Shown here: in pieces, positions 45,249-54,494 of the stretch
Layout: every line of letters begins with the position of its first letter
Position numbering within the stretch: the first letter of the stretch is position 1
Source: Pseudonocardia sp.
GTDB lineage: Bacteria; Actinomycetota; Actinomycetes; Mycobacteriales; Pseudonocardiaceae
Assembly: GCF_029263155.1 (NCBI RefSeq)
Contig: NZ_JAJCYB010000027.1
Span: 1-64,000, forward strand
Length of the DNA: 64,000 nucleotides
Direction of reading: 5' to 3'
Notes under the pieces: generated by a model
Told to the model about the DNA's origin: nothing
The model's input: the letters and a program-made list of their open reading frames with translations, nothing else
The model's database searches: none
Program-made: the position numbers and the translations under genes

Positions 45249-48020
45249 TCAGAGCACCCCGTCCCCGGTCTCCGACGCCAGCGCCGCGCGGCCGGCCTCC
45301 AGCCGGGCCACCGGCACCCGGTAGGGCGAGCAGGACACGTAGTCCAGGCCGGCGTCGTGGAAGAAGTGCACCGAGTCCGGGTCGCCGCCGTGCTCGCCGC
45401 AGATGCCCAGCTTGATGCCCGGGCGGGCCGCGCGGCCGGCCTCGGCCGCGGTGCGCACCAGCGCGCCCACGCCGTCGCGGTCCAGCGACTCGAACGGCGA
45501 CACCGTGAACACGCCCTTCTCCAGGTAGGCGGCGAAGATCGTGGCCTCCACGTCGTCGCGCGAGAAGCCCCAGGTCGTCTGGGTGAGGTCGTTGGTGCCG
45601 AAGGAGAAGAACTCGGCGACCTCGGCGATGCGGTGCGCGGTCAGCGCCGCCCGGGGCAGCTCGATCATCGTCCCGATCGGCATGTCCAGGGACTGTCCGC
45701 CCTCGTCGAGGATGCCGGCGATGAGCCCGTCGATCTCGTCGCGGAACAGGTGCAGCTCCATCACCGAGCCGATCAGCGGCACCATGATCTCGACGCGGGG
45801 GGTGCCGCCCTCGGCCGCGCGGGCGACGGCAGCCTCGGCGATCGCCCGCACCTGCATCGCGTACAGGCCGGGGACGACCAGCCCCAGCCGCACCCCGCGC
45901 AGGCCCAGCATCGGGTTGGACTCGTGCAGCCGCTCCACGGCGGCGAGCAGGGTGACGTCGGTGGGGTCCGGCTCGCCGGTGGCCTTGGCGACGGCCACGC
46001 GGACGGCGAGCTCGGTGCGGTCGGGCAGGAACTCGTGCAGCGGCGGGTCGAGCAGCCGGATGGTGGTCGGCAGCCCGTCCATCTCGCGCAGCAGCTCCAC
46101 GAAGTCGGCGCGCTGCAACGGGAGCAGCGCCTCCAGTGCGGCGTCCCTGGTCTCGGCGGAGTCGGCCAGGATCAGCCGCTCGATGAGCACCCGGCGCTCG
46201 CCGAGGAACATGTGCTCGGTGCGGCACAGCCCGATGCCCTCCGCGCCCATCTGGCGGGCGCGGGCGGCGTCGTCGGCGGTGTCGGCGTTGGCGCGCACCC
46301 GCAGCCGCCGGGTGCGGTCGGCGTGCGCGAGCAGCCGGTGCACGGCGCGCACGAGTTCCTGCGCCTCGGTGTCGGCGGTGCCCAGCGCGGCCTCCAGGCC
46401 CTTCTCCAGGTAGGTCACCACCAGCGAGTCGACCACGGGCAGCTGCCCCGCGAACACCTCGCCGGTCGAGCCGTCGATGGACAGCACGTCGCCCTCGCCG
46501 AGGACCGTGTCACCCACCCGGATCTGCTTGTGCTCGGCGTCGATGTCGAGCTCCTCCGCGCCGCAGACGCAGGTGCGGCCCATGCCGCGGGCCACGACCG
46601 CGGCGTGCGAGGTCTTGCCGCCGCGGCTGGTCAGCACTCCCGTGGCGGCGATCATGCCGGACAGGTCGTCGGGGTTTGTCTCGCGGCGGCACAGCAGCAC
46701 CGACTCCCCGCGCTCCGCCCAGTCGACGGCGGTGGCGGAGTCGAACACGACCCTGCCGACCGCCGCGCCCGGCGAGGCCGCCATGCCGCGGGTGAGCAGC
46801 GCGCGCTCGGCGTCGACGTCGAACTGCGGGAACATCAGCTGGGCGAGCTGGTGGCCGCTGACCCGCGCCAGCGCCTCGTCGTCGGTGATCAGGTGCTCGT
46901 CGACGAGCTGCGTGGCGATCCGGAACGCCGCAGCGGCCGTGCGCTTGCCCACGCGGGTCTGCAGCATCCACAGCTTGCCGCGCTCGACGGTGAACTCGAT
47001 GTCGCACAGGTCGCGGTAGTGCGTCTCCAGCCGGCGCATGATCTTCGTGAGCTCGGCGTGGGAGGCCGGGTCGAGGCGGGCGAAGTCCTCCAGCGACAGC
47101 GTGTTGCGGATTCCCGCGACCACGTCCTCGCCCTGCGCGTTGACCAGGTAGTCGCCGTAGACGCCGAGCTTGCCGCTGGCCGGGTCGCGGGTGAAGCAGA
47201 CGCCGGTGCCCGAGGACTCGCCGAGGTTGCCGAACACCATCGCGCAGATGTTGACCGCGGTGCCGAGGTCCTGCGGGATGCGCTCGCGGCGGCGGTAGAT
47301 CCGCGCACGATCGGTGTTCCACGACTCGAACACCGCGCGCATCGCCATGTCGAGCTGCTCGCGCGGGTCCTGGGGGAACTCGCGGCCGGTGTGCTCGGCG
47401 GCGATCTGCTTGAACGCGTCGACCAGCTCGCGCAGGTGCTCGACCGACAGTTCCACGTCGGCCAGCACCCCGGCGCGGCGCTTCACGTCGTCGAGCTCGC
47501 GCTCGAACCGCTCGCCGTCGATGCCGAGCACGGTGCGGCCGAACATCTGGATCAGCCTGCGGTAGGAGTCCCACGCGAACCGCTCGTCCCCCGCCGCGTC
47601 GGCGAGCCCCTTGACCGAGTAGTCGTTGAGCCCGACGTTGAGGACGGTCTCCATCATCCCCGGCATCGAGTACTTCGCCCCCGAGCGGACGGACACCAGC
47701 AGCGGGTCCTGGACGTCGCCGAGGCGGCGGCCGAGCTGGTCCTCCAGGCGGCGCAGGGCCATCGTCACCTGCACGCGCAGCGACTGCGGCTCCTCGCCCC
47801 GGTCGAGGTAGTGCCGGCACGCCTCGGTGGTCACGGTGAACCCCGGGGGAACCGGCAGGCCCAGGCGGGTCATCTCGGCGAGGTTGGCCCCCTTCCCGCC
47901 GAGCAGGTCGACCTGGCTGCGATCGCCGTCGGCGAAATCGAAGACCAGCTGGGCGCGGGTGCCGTGCTCATGGGGTCCGGCGTGGCCGGCGATCCGGGCC
48001 GGACGGGGAAGGGCGGCCAT
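45249..48020 (-). CDS. ppdK: Pyruvate, phosphate dikinase
   Basis: 923-residue enzyme interconverting pyruvate, ATP and phosphate with PEP, AMP and pyrophosphate. The N-terminal ATP-grasp domain shows LLGGKGANLAEMTRLGLPVPPGFTV, VSVRSGAKYSMPGMMETVLNVGLN; the phosphohistidine swivelling domain has GGKTSHAAVVARGMG (catalytic His); the PEP-binding barrel ends with GTNDLTQTTWGFSRDD and the catalytic cysteine in LGICGEHGGDP. Length is normal. Links glycolysis and gluconeogenesis, useful during growth on aromatics. Confidence 0.97.
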   Translation of the reverse strand: MAALPRPARIAGHAGPHEHGTRAQLVFDFADGDRSQVDLLGGKGANLAEMTRLGLPVPPGFTVTTEACRHYLDRGEEPQSLRVQVTMALRRLEDQLGRRLGDVQDPLLVSVRSGAKYSMPGMMETVLNVGLNDYSVKGLADAAGDERFAWDSYRRLIQMFGRTVLGIDGERFERELDDVKRRAGVLADVELSVEHLRELVDAFKQIAAEHTGREFPQDPREQLDMAMRAVFESWNTDRARIYRRRERIPQDLGTAVNICAMVFGNLGESSGTGVCFTRDPASGKLGVYGDYLVNAQGEDVVAGIRNTLSLEDFARLDPASHAELTKIMRRLETHYRDLCDIEFTVERGKLWMLQTRVGKRTAAAAFRIATQLVDEHLITDDEALARVSGHQLAQLMFPQFDVDAERALLTRGMAASPGAAVGRVVFDSATAVDWAERGESVLLCRRETNPDDLSGMIAATGVLTSRGGKTSHAAVVARGMGRTCVCGAEELDIDAEHKQIRVGDTVLGEGDVLSIDGSTGEVFAGQLPVVDSLVVTYLEKGLEAALGTADTEAQELVRAVHRLLAHADRTRRLRVRANADTADDAARARQMGAEGIGLCRTEHMFLGERRVLIERLILADSAETRDAALEALLPLQRADFVELLREMDGLPTTIRLLDPPLHEFLPDRTELAVRVAVAKATGEPDPTDVTLLAAVERLHESNPMLGLRGVRLGLVVPGLYAMQVRAIAEAAVARAAEGGTPRVEIMVPLIGSVMELHLFRDEIDGLIAGILDEGGQSLDMPIGTMIELPRAALTAHRIAEVAEFFSFGTNDLTQTTWGFSRDDVEATIFAAYLEKGVFTVSPFESLDRDGVGALVRTAAEAGRAARPGIKLGICGEHGGDPDSVHFFHDAGLDYVSCSPYRVPVARLEAGRAALASETGDGVL

Positions 48021-48170
48021 CGTCGACTCCTCGGGGACGAACTCCTCGGGGCAAGGTGTTGTTCAACCGTAGGTCGATCTGGCGCAATCTGGGTCTCAAC
48101 TTGACATCCGCATCGATTCCGAGACGCGCGCGCCGCCCCGCGTCGAGAGGGCTCGCCCGGGTGACCTACT

Positions 48171-48253
48171 GCGACCAGCGTGCCAGCGCACCAGCGGCCG
48201 GCCCGCCAGCTCAGGTGCGACCAACGTGCCGTCAACACCGCGGCCAACGTGCC
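48171..48253. repeat. Three 14-base direct repeats upstream of DUF4143 ATPase gene
   Basis: GCGACCAGCGTGCC (48171-48184), GCGACCAACGTGCC (48217-48230) and GCGGCCAACGTGCC (48240-48253) share 12 of 14 bases. They lie in the 297-base gap before the ATPase gene, which otherwise holds a TTGACA-like box near 48105. Possible regulator-binding iterons. Confidence 0.45.
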
Positions 48254-48317
48254 GGCAGCACCGTACGCCGTGGCATGATCGAAGCCGTGAGCCCGAGCTT
48301 CGCGACGCCGATGCCGG

Positions 48318-49535
48318 GTGGCCGCCGTCGTGCAGGCCGCGTTGACCGACACCCGAGTCGTAGTGATCAACGGGCCGCGCCAGAGTGGAAAGAGCACGTT
48401 GGTCGGCCTGCTCGCGCGGGAGCGATCGGCGGAGTGGCGCAACCTCGACTCGGACGTGCAGCGGAACGCGGCCGTCGCGGACCCGACCGGCTTCGTCGAG
48501 TCCGACGGCCTGATGGTGATCGACGAGATCCAGCGGGTTCCCGAGCTGTTGCTGGCGATCAAGCAGCAGGTCGACTCGGACCCGCGACCGGGTCGCTACC
48601 TGCTCACCGGCTCGGCCCGGGTGCTCGGTCTCCGCGCACTCCCCGACACCCTCCCCGGCCGGACCGAGACCGTCGAACTCTGGCCGTTCTCGCAGGGAGA
48701 GGTCGACGGCACCGCCGACGGGTTCGTGGACGCGGTGTTCCGCGAGGGTCCCGAACTGCGTCACACGAGCGAGCTCAGCCGGACCGGATACGCGGAGCGG
48801 ATCGTCCGTGGCGGCTTTCCCGAGGCCGTGGCGCGCACGGCGCCGGAGCGCCGCTCCCGGTTCCTCGACTCCTACGTCGGCGACCTGATCACCCGCGATG
48901 TCAGCCTGCTCTCGGAGATCGAGCGACCGCGGGAGATGCGCGCCCTGCTCGGGCTGTTGGCCGGTCGGTCGGCGCAGCTCCTCGTCGCCAACACCCTGGC
49001 GAACGACCTGCGACTGTCAGCTCGAAGCGTGCATCGATACCTGGCGTTGCTGGAGGAGGTGTTCCTGGTCAAGCGCATCCCGGCCTGGTCACGACACGTG
49101 TCCGCGCGGGCGATCGGGACGCCCAAGCTCGCGTTCGTGGACTCCGGCGTCGCGGCCGATCTGCTCGATGTCGACGTTCGCAGTCTGCTGCGACCCGGCG
49201 GACCGATCGGTCCGTTGCTGGAGGGTTTCGTGCTGGCCGAGCTGGCCCGGCAGCTGAGCTGGTCGAGCCGGCGGGTCGAACTGTCGCACTACCGGACCAA
49301 GGACGGCGTCGAGGTCGACGCGGTGCTGGAGGACCGGCGGGGTGGCGTCGTCGGCATCGAGGTGAAGGCGTCGTCGACGGTTCGGGCCGAGGACTTTCGC
49401 GGGCTGCGCCACCTCGCAGACCGGATCGGCGACGACCTGATCGCCGGTCTCGTCCTGTACACCGGCACCGAGACGCTGCCGTTCGGTGGTCGGATGCGGG
49501 CGATGCCGGTCAGCGCCCTGTGGCAGCTGAGCTGA
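48318..49535 (+). CDS. AAA ATPase with DUF4143 and nuclease-like C-terminus
   Basis: 405-residue ATPase. Walker A GPRQSGKST at residues 19-27, Walker B LMVIDEIQRVPELLLAIKQQVD, sensor GRYLLTGSARVL. DUF4143 follows (YRTKDGVEVDAVLEDRRGGVVGIEVKASS), a PD-(D/E)xK-like E-VD-E-K pattern. The GTG 48318 start is a few residues short of the family's usual N-terminus; ATGs upstream are in another frame. Function of this widespread family is unclear; often horizontally acquired. Confidence 0.82.
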   Translation: MAAVVQAALTDTRVVVINGPRQSGKSTLVGLLARERSAEWRNLDSDVQRNAAVADPTGFVESDGLMVIDEIQRVPELLLAIKQQVDSDPRPGRYLLTGSARVLGLRALPDTLPGRTETVELWPFSQGEVDGTADGFVDAVFREGPELRHTSELSRTGYAERIVRGGFPEAVARTAPERRSRFLDSYVGDLITRDVSLLSEIERPREMRALLGLLAGRSAQLLVANTLANDLRLSARSVHRYLALLEEVFLVKRIPAWSRHVSARAIGTPKLAFVDSGVAADLLDVDVRSLLRPGGPIGPLLEGFVLAELARQLSWSSRRVELSHYRTKDGVEVDAVLEDRRGGVVGIEVKASSTVRAEDFRGLRHLADRIGDDLIAGLVLYTGTETLPFGGRMRAMPVSALWQLS

Positions 49536-49701
49536 CTGTCCGAGTGGTCAGGCAGGTGGCCTCTGCACCTCGACCGGCCGAGCCGGGAGCCGGTCCTCCA
49601 GCCGGTCGGCGACGGCGGTGACCTGGGGGTCCCCCTCCGGACCGATGATCCCCGTGGTCACCGCCGCCGCTCTCCTCGCTGGGAGGCTCCGTTGCGGAGG
49701 C

Positions 49702-49830
49702 TCACCAGCGGTTCAGGGGGTCGTCGGCGTCGCCCTCCTCACCCACGGCTGGGTCGTCGAGCGGTCTGCGCCGGTCTGGCCGACGAGGTGTCCAGGAGAG
49801 GTCGGAGACGAAGAGGTTGTCGAGATCCAT
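49702..49830 (-). CDS. Small acidic peptide, unknown function
   Basis: 42-residue ORF beginning MDLDNLFVSDLSW and ending GDADDPLNRW. It is supported by an excellent GGGAGG ribosome-binding site six bases before ATG 49830. It is rich in D, R and P, with no membrane segment. Not recognised. The rest of the region 49536-50095 holds no other gene. Could be a regulator, a toxin partner or a peptide precursor; none can be shown. Confidence 0.45.
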   Translation of the reverse strand: MDLDNLFVSDLSWTPRRPDRRRPLDDPAVGEEGDADDPLNRW

Positions 49831-50095
49831 GACATGCCTCCCGTGCGGGTCGGGACGTCGGGCCGGTCCCGGCCTCCGACCCAACGCTAGGTCGGTTCCG
49901 CCCACGCGTGATCCGGGCAACGTCCGGGCCGTGGCGCGGTGGACCGGGGATGCGGCGCGGCCGCGGGGCGGGACTAGGGGATTCTCCCCGCACGGCCCGG
50001 TGCGGCACCGGCGTTCGGGCCACGGTGATCGGCGCGCGATGCGGCCGATCGGCGGCCGCGTCGCGCCCTGGGCCGATGCCGGCCCGTTCGGGCGC

Positions 50096-50437
50096 TCAGC
50101 CCTGCGGCTCGTGCGTGGCCACGAGCTCGGTGTCGGCCCCGATCGCCCCGACCGACATCGCCCCGCCCGGATCGCCGACCGGTTCGGCCCGGCCGGGGAG
50201 GACGTCGGTGAAGAAACGGGCGTTGTCCTCGACGTGGGCCTCGAACTCCGGGTCCACGGCTCGGTCCTGCGTGATGGCCTCCACCGGGCACACCGGCTCG
50301 CACGCCCCGCAGTCGATGCACTCGACGGGGGAGATGTAGAGCTTGCGCGCGCCCTCGTAGATGCAGTCGACGGGGCACTCGTCGACGCAGGAGCGGTCCA
50401 TCACGTCGATGCACGGCTCGGCGATCACGTACGGCAT
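50096..50437 (-). CDS. fdxA: 7Fe ferredoxin
   Basis: 113-residue ferredoxin with a [3Fe-4S] and a [4Fe-4S] cluster: PYVIAEPCIDVMDRSCVDECPVDCIYEG and SPVECIDCGACEPVCPVEAI. The C-terminal extension is typical of actinobacterial FdxA. ATG 50437 has GGAGAT before it. It lies directly downstream of boxB on the same strand (83-base gap), so it may carry electrons to the epoxidase. Confidence 0.93.
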   Translation of the reverse strand: MPYVIAEPCIDVMDRSCVDECPVDCIYEGARKLYISPVECIDCGACEPVCPVEAITQDRAVDPEFEAHVEDNARFFTDVLPGRAEPVGDPGGAMSVGAIGADTELVATHEPQG

Positions 50438-50520
50438 GGGGGCGATCTCCATCGTGAGGGGGTGCCGGAAGTGTGGCGGGCCGCCACACGACCCGCCACA
50501 TCGGCGTTCCGCAGGAGCGA

Positions 50521-51933
50521 TCAGGCGAAGTGGACGTACTCGTAGTCGAAGGGCTTGTCGTTGATGCCCTTCGACGGCGGCGCGATCCAGCTCGCGATCC
50601 GGCCCGGCTCGTAGACCGGTTTCATGAGGCTGCGGACGTGGGTCTTGTCCGCCTCGGTGGGCAGCCAGGCGTCACGCTTGGCCTCCCACACGTCGGCGCC
50701 GACGACGTCGCCCTTCGGGGTGATGTGGTGGTCGGCGAAGTGCCCGACCTCCCGGTTGAACCCCACGCTGGGCAGCGACAGCCTGCGGTCGACACCGGCC
50801 TGTTCGAGTACCCGGTTCCAGCGCTTGAGCCCGTTCTCGCAGTCGGCGATGTACTCGCGGCGCAGGTCGTGGTTCAGCGCCAGCAGGGCCGGCACCTCCT
50901 CGGTGGACAGCACCCCGTCCTTCACGACCTCGATCTGTGCGGCGTCCTCGGTGAGCAGGTGGTCGTCGCGGCGGCGCTCCTCCTGCCAGCGGCCCTTGAG
51001 CCCGGCGGTGAAGTAGTTGGCCGCGTTCGTCGACTGCTCGGACCCGAACAGGTCCAGCGACACCGAGTAGTGGAAGTTGATGTAGCGCTGGATGACGTCG
51101 AGGGAGATGCCGCCGTGCGGGGCGATGTCGTCGGTCTCGTGCTCGCGCATGAGCTCCGTGGCCCGCTGCACCACGCGGTCGACACCGGTGGTGCCGACGA
51201 ACATGTGGTGGCTCTCCTCCTTGAGCATGAACTCGCAGGTGCGGCTCAGGGGGTCGAACGCGGACTCCTTCAGCGTGCCGAGCTGGTACTTGCCGTCCCG
51301 GTCGGTGAAGTAGGTGAACATGAAGAAGCTCAGCCAGTCCGGGGTCTCCTCGTTGAACGCGCCGAGGATGCGGGGCGAGTCGAGGTCGCCGGAGTTGCGC
51401 TGCAGCAACGCCTCGGCCTCGTCGCGCCCGTTGCGCCCGAAGTAGGCGTGCAGCAGGTAGACCATCGCCCAGAGGTGCCGACCCTCCTCCACGTTGACCT
51501 GGAACAGGTTGCGCAGGTCGTAGAGACTCGGCGCGGTCTCGCCGAGGCGGCGCTGCTGCTCGACCGACGCGGGCTCGGTGTCGCCCTGGATGACGATCAG
51601 GCGCTGCAGCTCGGAGCGGAACTCGCCGGGCACCTGCTGCCAGACCGGCTCGCCCTTCTGCTCCCCGAACGCGATCCTGCGGTCGGAGTTCTGCTCGGCG
51701 AGGAAGACGCCCCAGCGGTACTCCTCCATCGCGACGTGGCCGAAGTGCGCCCAGCCCTCGCGGCCGACGTCGACGGCGGTGCGCAGGTACACGTCCTCGG
51801 TGGGGACCGCGGGGCCCATCGTCTTCCACCAGTTGAGGAAGTTGGGCTGCCAGCTCTCCAGGGCGCGCTGCAGCTTCCGGTCGCCCGCGAGGTCGACGTT
51901 GTTCGGGATCTTCTCGGTGTAGTCGATGCTCAT
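50521..51933 (-). CDS. boxB: Benzoyl-CoA 2,3-epoxidase subunit BoxB
   Basis: 470-residue diiron oxygenase that epoxidises benzoyl-CoA in the aerobic box pathway. Iron ligands occur at the published BoxB positions: E120, E150, H153 (NVEEGRHLW), D211, E240 and H243 (KEESHHMF). Length is normal. It follows boxC by three bases. The usual reductase BoxA is not in the window, so electrons must come from another gene, possibly the nearby ferredoxin with a reductase elsewhere. Confidence 0.95.
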   Translation of the reverse strand: MSIDYTEKIPNNVDLAGDRKLQRALESWQPNFLNWWKTMGPAVPTEDVYLRTAVDVGREGWAHFGHVAMEEYRWGVFLAEQNSDRRIAFGEQKGEPVWQQVPGEFRSELQRLIVIQGDTEPASVEQQRRLGETAPSLYDLRNLFQVNVEEGRHLWAMVYLLHAYFGRNGRDEAEALLQRNSGDLDSPRILGAFNEETPDWLSFFMFTYFTDRDGKYQLGTLKESAFDPLSRTCEFMLKEESHHMFVGTTGVDRVVQRATELMREHETDDIAPHGGISLDVIQRYINFHYSVSLDLFGSEQSTNAANYFTAGLKGRWQEERRRDDHLLTEDAAQIEVVKDGVLSTEEVPALLALNHDLRREYIADCENGLKRWNRVLEQAGVDRRLSLPSVGFNREVGHFADHHITPKGDVVGADVWEAKRDAWLPTEADKTHVRSLMKPVYEPGRIASWIAPPSKGINDKPFDYEYVHFA

Positions 51934-51936
51934 GAC

Positions 51937-53652
51937 CTAAACCCGCTTCCTGTCGAACTCGGCCTTGCGTCCCGTGCCGTACTTGCGCAACGCGCCGTCC
52001 GGGCCGGACGCGTTGGGACGAACGAAGATCCAGTTCTGCCAGGCGGTGAGCCGGGAGAAGATCCGTGACTCCATCGTCTCGGGCCCGACGAACCGGTGGT
52101 TGGCCTCCATGCCGGTCAGCGCGTCGGGCGACAGCGAGGCCCGCTCCTCCAGCATGATCCGGATCTCGTCCTCCCAGTCGATGTCGTCGGGCGCGTCGGT
52201 GACCAGGCCCATCTCCATCGCCTCGGCGGCCTCGATCCGGCGCCCGGTCTCCTGGCGCAGCTTGGCGACGTGGTCGTCGTCGCCGTAGAAGCGCGAGCCC
52301 AACCGGGACAGCCCGTTGGACATCGGGAACGTGCCGAAGTTGGAGGACGAGAGCACGATCTGCGCGGCCGACCCCTCCTCGTCGTTGTCCTCCATCAGAC
52401 CCTCGAGCATGTATTGGCGGTCGCAGGCGAGCGCCAGCTCCAGCAGCGCACCCGCGAAGCAGGAGCCCGGCTCGATCAGGGCGATCAGGCTGCGCGAGGT
52501 GACGTCGAGGCGCTTGAGGGTGCGCTTGAAGTAGTGCCGGATCTCGTTGACCAGCCAGTCGGACCCGCTGTACTGCTCGATGACGCGCTCGAACGCCAGC
52601 GCGTCCTCGATGTCTCCCTTGGTCCGTACGATCCAGGTGCCCAGCTCGAGCTCGTTGGCGCGCAGCCGCAGGACGAGGTCGTCGAGCTCGCGGGTCATGG
52701 CCAGCGGCCAGAACTCCGCGCCCAGCTCGTGGACGCGCGCGACCGTGTCGGGCACGTCGCCCTCCGGCCCGTGCACGGTGATCTCGACGTGGCCCGCGGA
52801 GCGGTCGAACACGGCGGTGACGTGGCGGTAGCGGATGCCGTCGGCGTCCTCCTCGCGCTCCAGCGGCGGGAGGTCGACGCCGGTGGCGTCGGTGGGGCGG
52901 TTCGAGGCGGCCGCGGCGGTGGCGGCGCGCTCGGCGACCGTGGAGTCCCAGGCGCGCTTCGGGATCACCTCGTCGACGAGCTTCCACTCGACGGCCTGCT
53001 TGCCCCGGGAGCCCTCCGGCCGCGTGGCGAACACGTCGGCGCGGTCCTTGCGCACCTTCCGCTTGTCGATCACTCGGGTGAGGCCGCCGGTGCCGGGCAG
53101 CACGCCCAGCAGCGGCACCTCGGGCAGCGACACGGCCGAGGAGTTGTCGTCGACGAGCAGGATCCGCTCGCACGCCAGCGCCATCTCGTAGCCGCCGCCC
53201 GCCGCCGTGCCGTTGACCGCGGCGATCCAGGTCTGGCCCGAGTTCGCCGTGGCGTCCTCGATGCCGTTGCGGGTCTCGTTGGTGAACTTGCAGAAGTTCA
53301 CCTTCCACGGGTGGCTGGACTGCGCCAGCATCCGGATGTTGGCGCCGGCGCAGAAGTTCTTGTCCTTCGCGCTGGTGAGCACGACCGACCGGACGCCGGG
53401 GTGGGTGAAGCGCAGCCGCTGGGTGATGTCGTAGAGCTCGATGTCGACGCCCAGGTCGTAGCTGTTCATCTTCAGCTCGTAGCCCGGGACGATCCCGCCG
53501 TCCTCGGCGATGTCGAGGCGGACGTAGGCGACCTCACCCTGCACGTCGAGCACCCAGTGCCGGTAGGCGGCCGGGTCGGCGTCGAACGAGACGGCGGGGG
53601 TGGTGGTGTCGTCGGGCGCGGCGTTGTCGGGCACGGCGGTGGTGGTCGTCAT
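51937..53652 (-). CDS. boxC: 2,3-epoxybenzoyl-CoA dihydrolase BoxC
   Basis: 571-residue double-crotonase enzyme that opens the benzoyl-CoA epoxide ring to a semialdehyde plus formate. First crotonase half: SVVLTSAKDKNFCAGANIRMLAQS and NGTAAGGGYEMALACERILLVDD; second half: LIALIEPGSCFAGALLELALACDRQYML. Start ATG 53652 after GGAGGAG. Promoter boxes and an inverted repeat lie directly upstream. Cotranscribed with boxB. Confidence 0.95.
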   Translation of the reverse strand: MTTTTAVPDNAAPDDTTTPAVSFDADPAAYRHWVLDVQGEVAYVRLDIAEDGGIVPGYELKMNSYDLGVDIELYDITQRLRFTHPGVRSVVLTSAKDKNFCAGANIRMLAQSSHPWKVNFCKFTNETRNGIEDATANSGQTWIAAVNGTAAGGGYEMALACERILLVDDNSSAVSLPEVPLLGVLPGTGGLTRVIDKRKVRKDRADVFATRPEGSRGKQAVEWKLVDEVIPKRAWDSTVAERAATAAAASNRPTDATGVDLPPLEREEDADGIRYRHVTAVFDRSAGHVEITVHGPEGDVPDTVARVHELGAEFWPLAMTRELDDLVLRLRANELELGTWIVRTKGDIEDALAFERVIEQYSGSDWLVNEIRHYFKRTLKRLDVTSRSLIALIEPGSCFAGALLELALACDRQYMLEGLMEDNDEEGSAAQIVLSSSNFGTFPMSNGLSRLGSRFYGDDDHVAKLRQETGRRIEAAEAMEMGLVTDAPDDIDWEDEIRIMLEERASLSPDALTGMEANHRFVGPETMESRIFSRLTAWQNWIFVRPNASGPDGALRKYGTGRKAEFDRKRV

Positions 53653-53676
53653 CGGCTCCTCCACGGATCGGCTCAA

Positions 53677-53728
53677 AGTCTACAACGGAACGGCGTGACA
53701 AGCAAAGTATGTAGAACGTTGCCGTTCC
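53677..53728 (-). promoter_or_regulatory. boxC promoter with flanking inverted repeat
   Basis: Minus strand: -35-like TTGCTT (53700-53705), 17-base spacer, -10 TAGACT (53677-53682). An inverted repeat GGAACGGC (53687-53694) and GCCGTTCC (53721-53728) lies in the spacer and upstream of -35, as expected of a repressor site. The sequence ACGGAAC also occurs at the benzoate-CoA ligase promoter. Confidence 0.5.
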
Positions 53729-53891
53729 GGCAGGGCCGTGCCCACCGGCCCCGAGGGCGCGGTCGGGAGCGTGCTCGACGACTACCGGGACCTCGTCCGG
53801 CGGCCATCGCGGGTGATCGACGCCTGCGGCGAACTGGAGCCGCCGAGCCCGCGGCCGCGGTTCCCCGCCCTCGATGCGGCCGAGGCCGGGA

Positions 53892-54212
53892 TCAGCCGCA
53901 CGACACCGCCACGGCCAGGGCCCGGCAGAGCTCCTGCATCCGGCTCGCGTCGAGGGCTCCGATGCGGCGGACGAACCGCTCCCGGGGGAGGTTGGTGAGG
54001 TTGTCGAGCGGGGCGATGCAGTCGCGATCCAGCCCGTCGGCCGGCCCGAGACGGACGGCGGTCGGCACCTCGCGCAGCGTCGAGATGAGCGGCACGACGA
54101 GAACCGAGTTCAGTCGGCGTCCGGCGAAGTCGCGATGCATCACCACCGCCGGTCGCACCTTGTCCATCTCGGCCAGCCAGATCTCCCCGCGACGCGGATT
54201 CCTACCAGTCAA
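53892..54212 (-). CDS. mazF: MazF/PemK-type endoribonuclease toxin
   Basis: 106-residue toxin starting at TTG 54212: NPRRGEIWLAEMDKVRPAVVMHRDFAGRRLNSVLVVPLIST carries the MazF fold with RRGEIW and RP-AVV motifs; the C-terminus has LDNLTNLPRERFVRRIGALDASRM. The gene overlaps its antitoxin by 11 bases. It cleaves mRNA or tRNA at short motifs when free. Confidence 0.85.
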   Translation of the reverse strand: MTGRNPRRGEIWLAEMDKVRPAVVMHRDFAGRRLNSVLVVPLISTLREVPTAVRLGPADGLDRDCIAPLDNLTNLPRERFVRRIGALDASRMQELCRALAVAVSCG

Positions 54213-54462
54213 GGTCGGCTTCCCGCAGGCTCTCCACGCTGATCTCGGCCCACGCCGCCTCGTCGGCGCCCTGCGGGTGTGCTCGGTAGCCGGCTTCGAG
54301 CTGGGCGTCGACACGCGCTTCCCGGCGCTGCGCCAGAAATTCGCCGACGGCGGCACGCAGCGCCTCGGCCCGGGAACGGAATTCGTGATCGGCGACGAGC
54401 GCGTCGATCTCGGCAAGTCGCTGATTGTCGATCTGGAAGGCGACCTGTGTGGCCTCGGACAT
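54202..54462 (-). CDS. Ribbon-helix-helix antitoxin (MazE-like)
   Basis: 86-residue protein: FQIDNQRLAEIDALVADHEFRSRAEALRAAVGEFLAQRREARVD is a ribbon-helix-helix DNA-binding domain; the acidic tail (DEAAWAEISVESLREADLDW) should neutralise the toxin. It lies ahead of the MazF gene. The pair sits 32 bases downstream of the benzoate-CoA ligase stop, between aromatic genes. Confidence 0.83.
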   Translation of the reverse strand: MSEATQVAFQIDNQRLAEIDALVADHEFRSRAEALRAAVGEFLAQRREARVDAQLEAGYRAHPQGADEAAWAEISVESLREADLDW

Positions 54463-54494
54463 GAGGCGATCATACGGTGAATGGATGACGGCGG

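Noticed and set aside
45357..48104. 915-codon plus-strand frame opposite ppdK
   Set aside because: Antisense shadow; the minus strand carries complete pyruvate phosphate dikinase motifs.
53738..53998. Plus-strand frame after the boxC promoter
   Set aside because: It runs into the mazF gene on the opposite strand, has a weak start and low-complexity Pro/Arg content.
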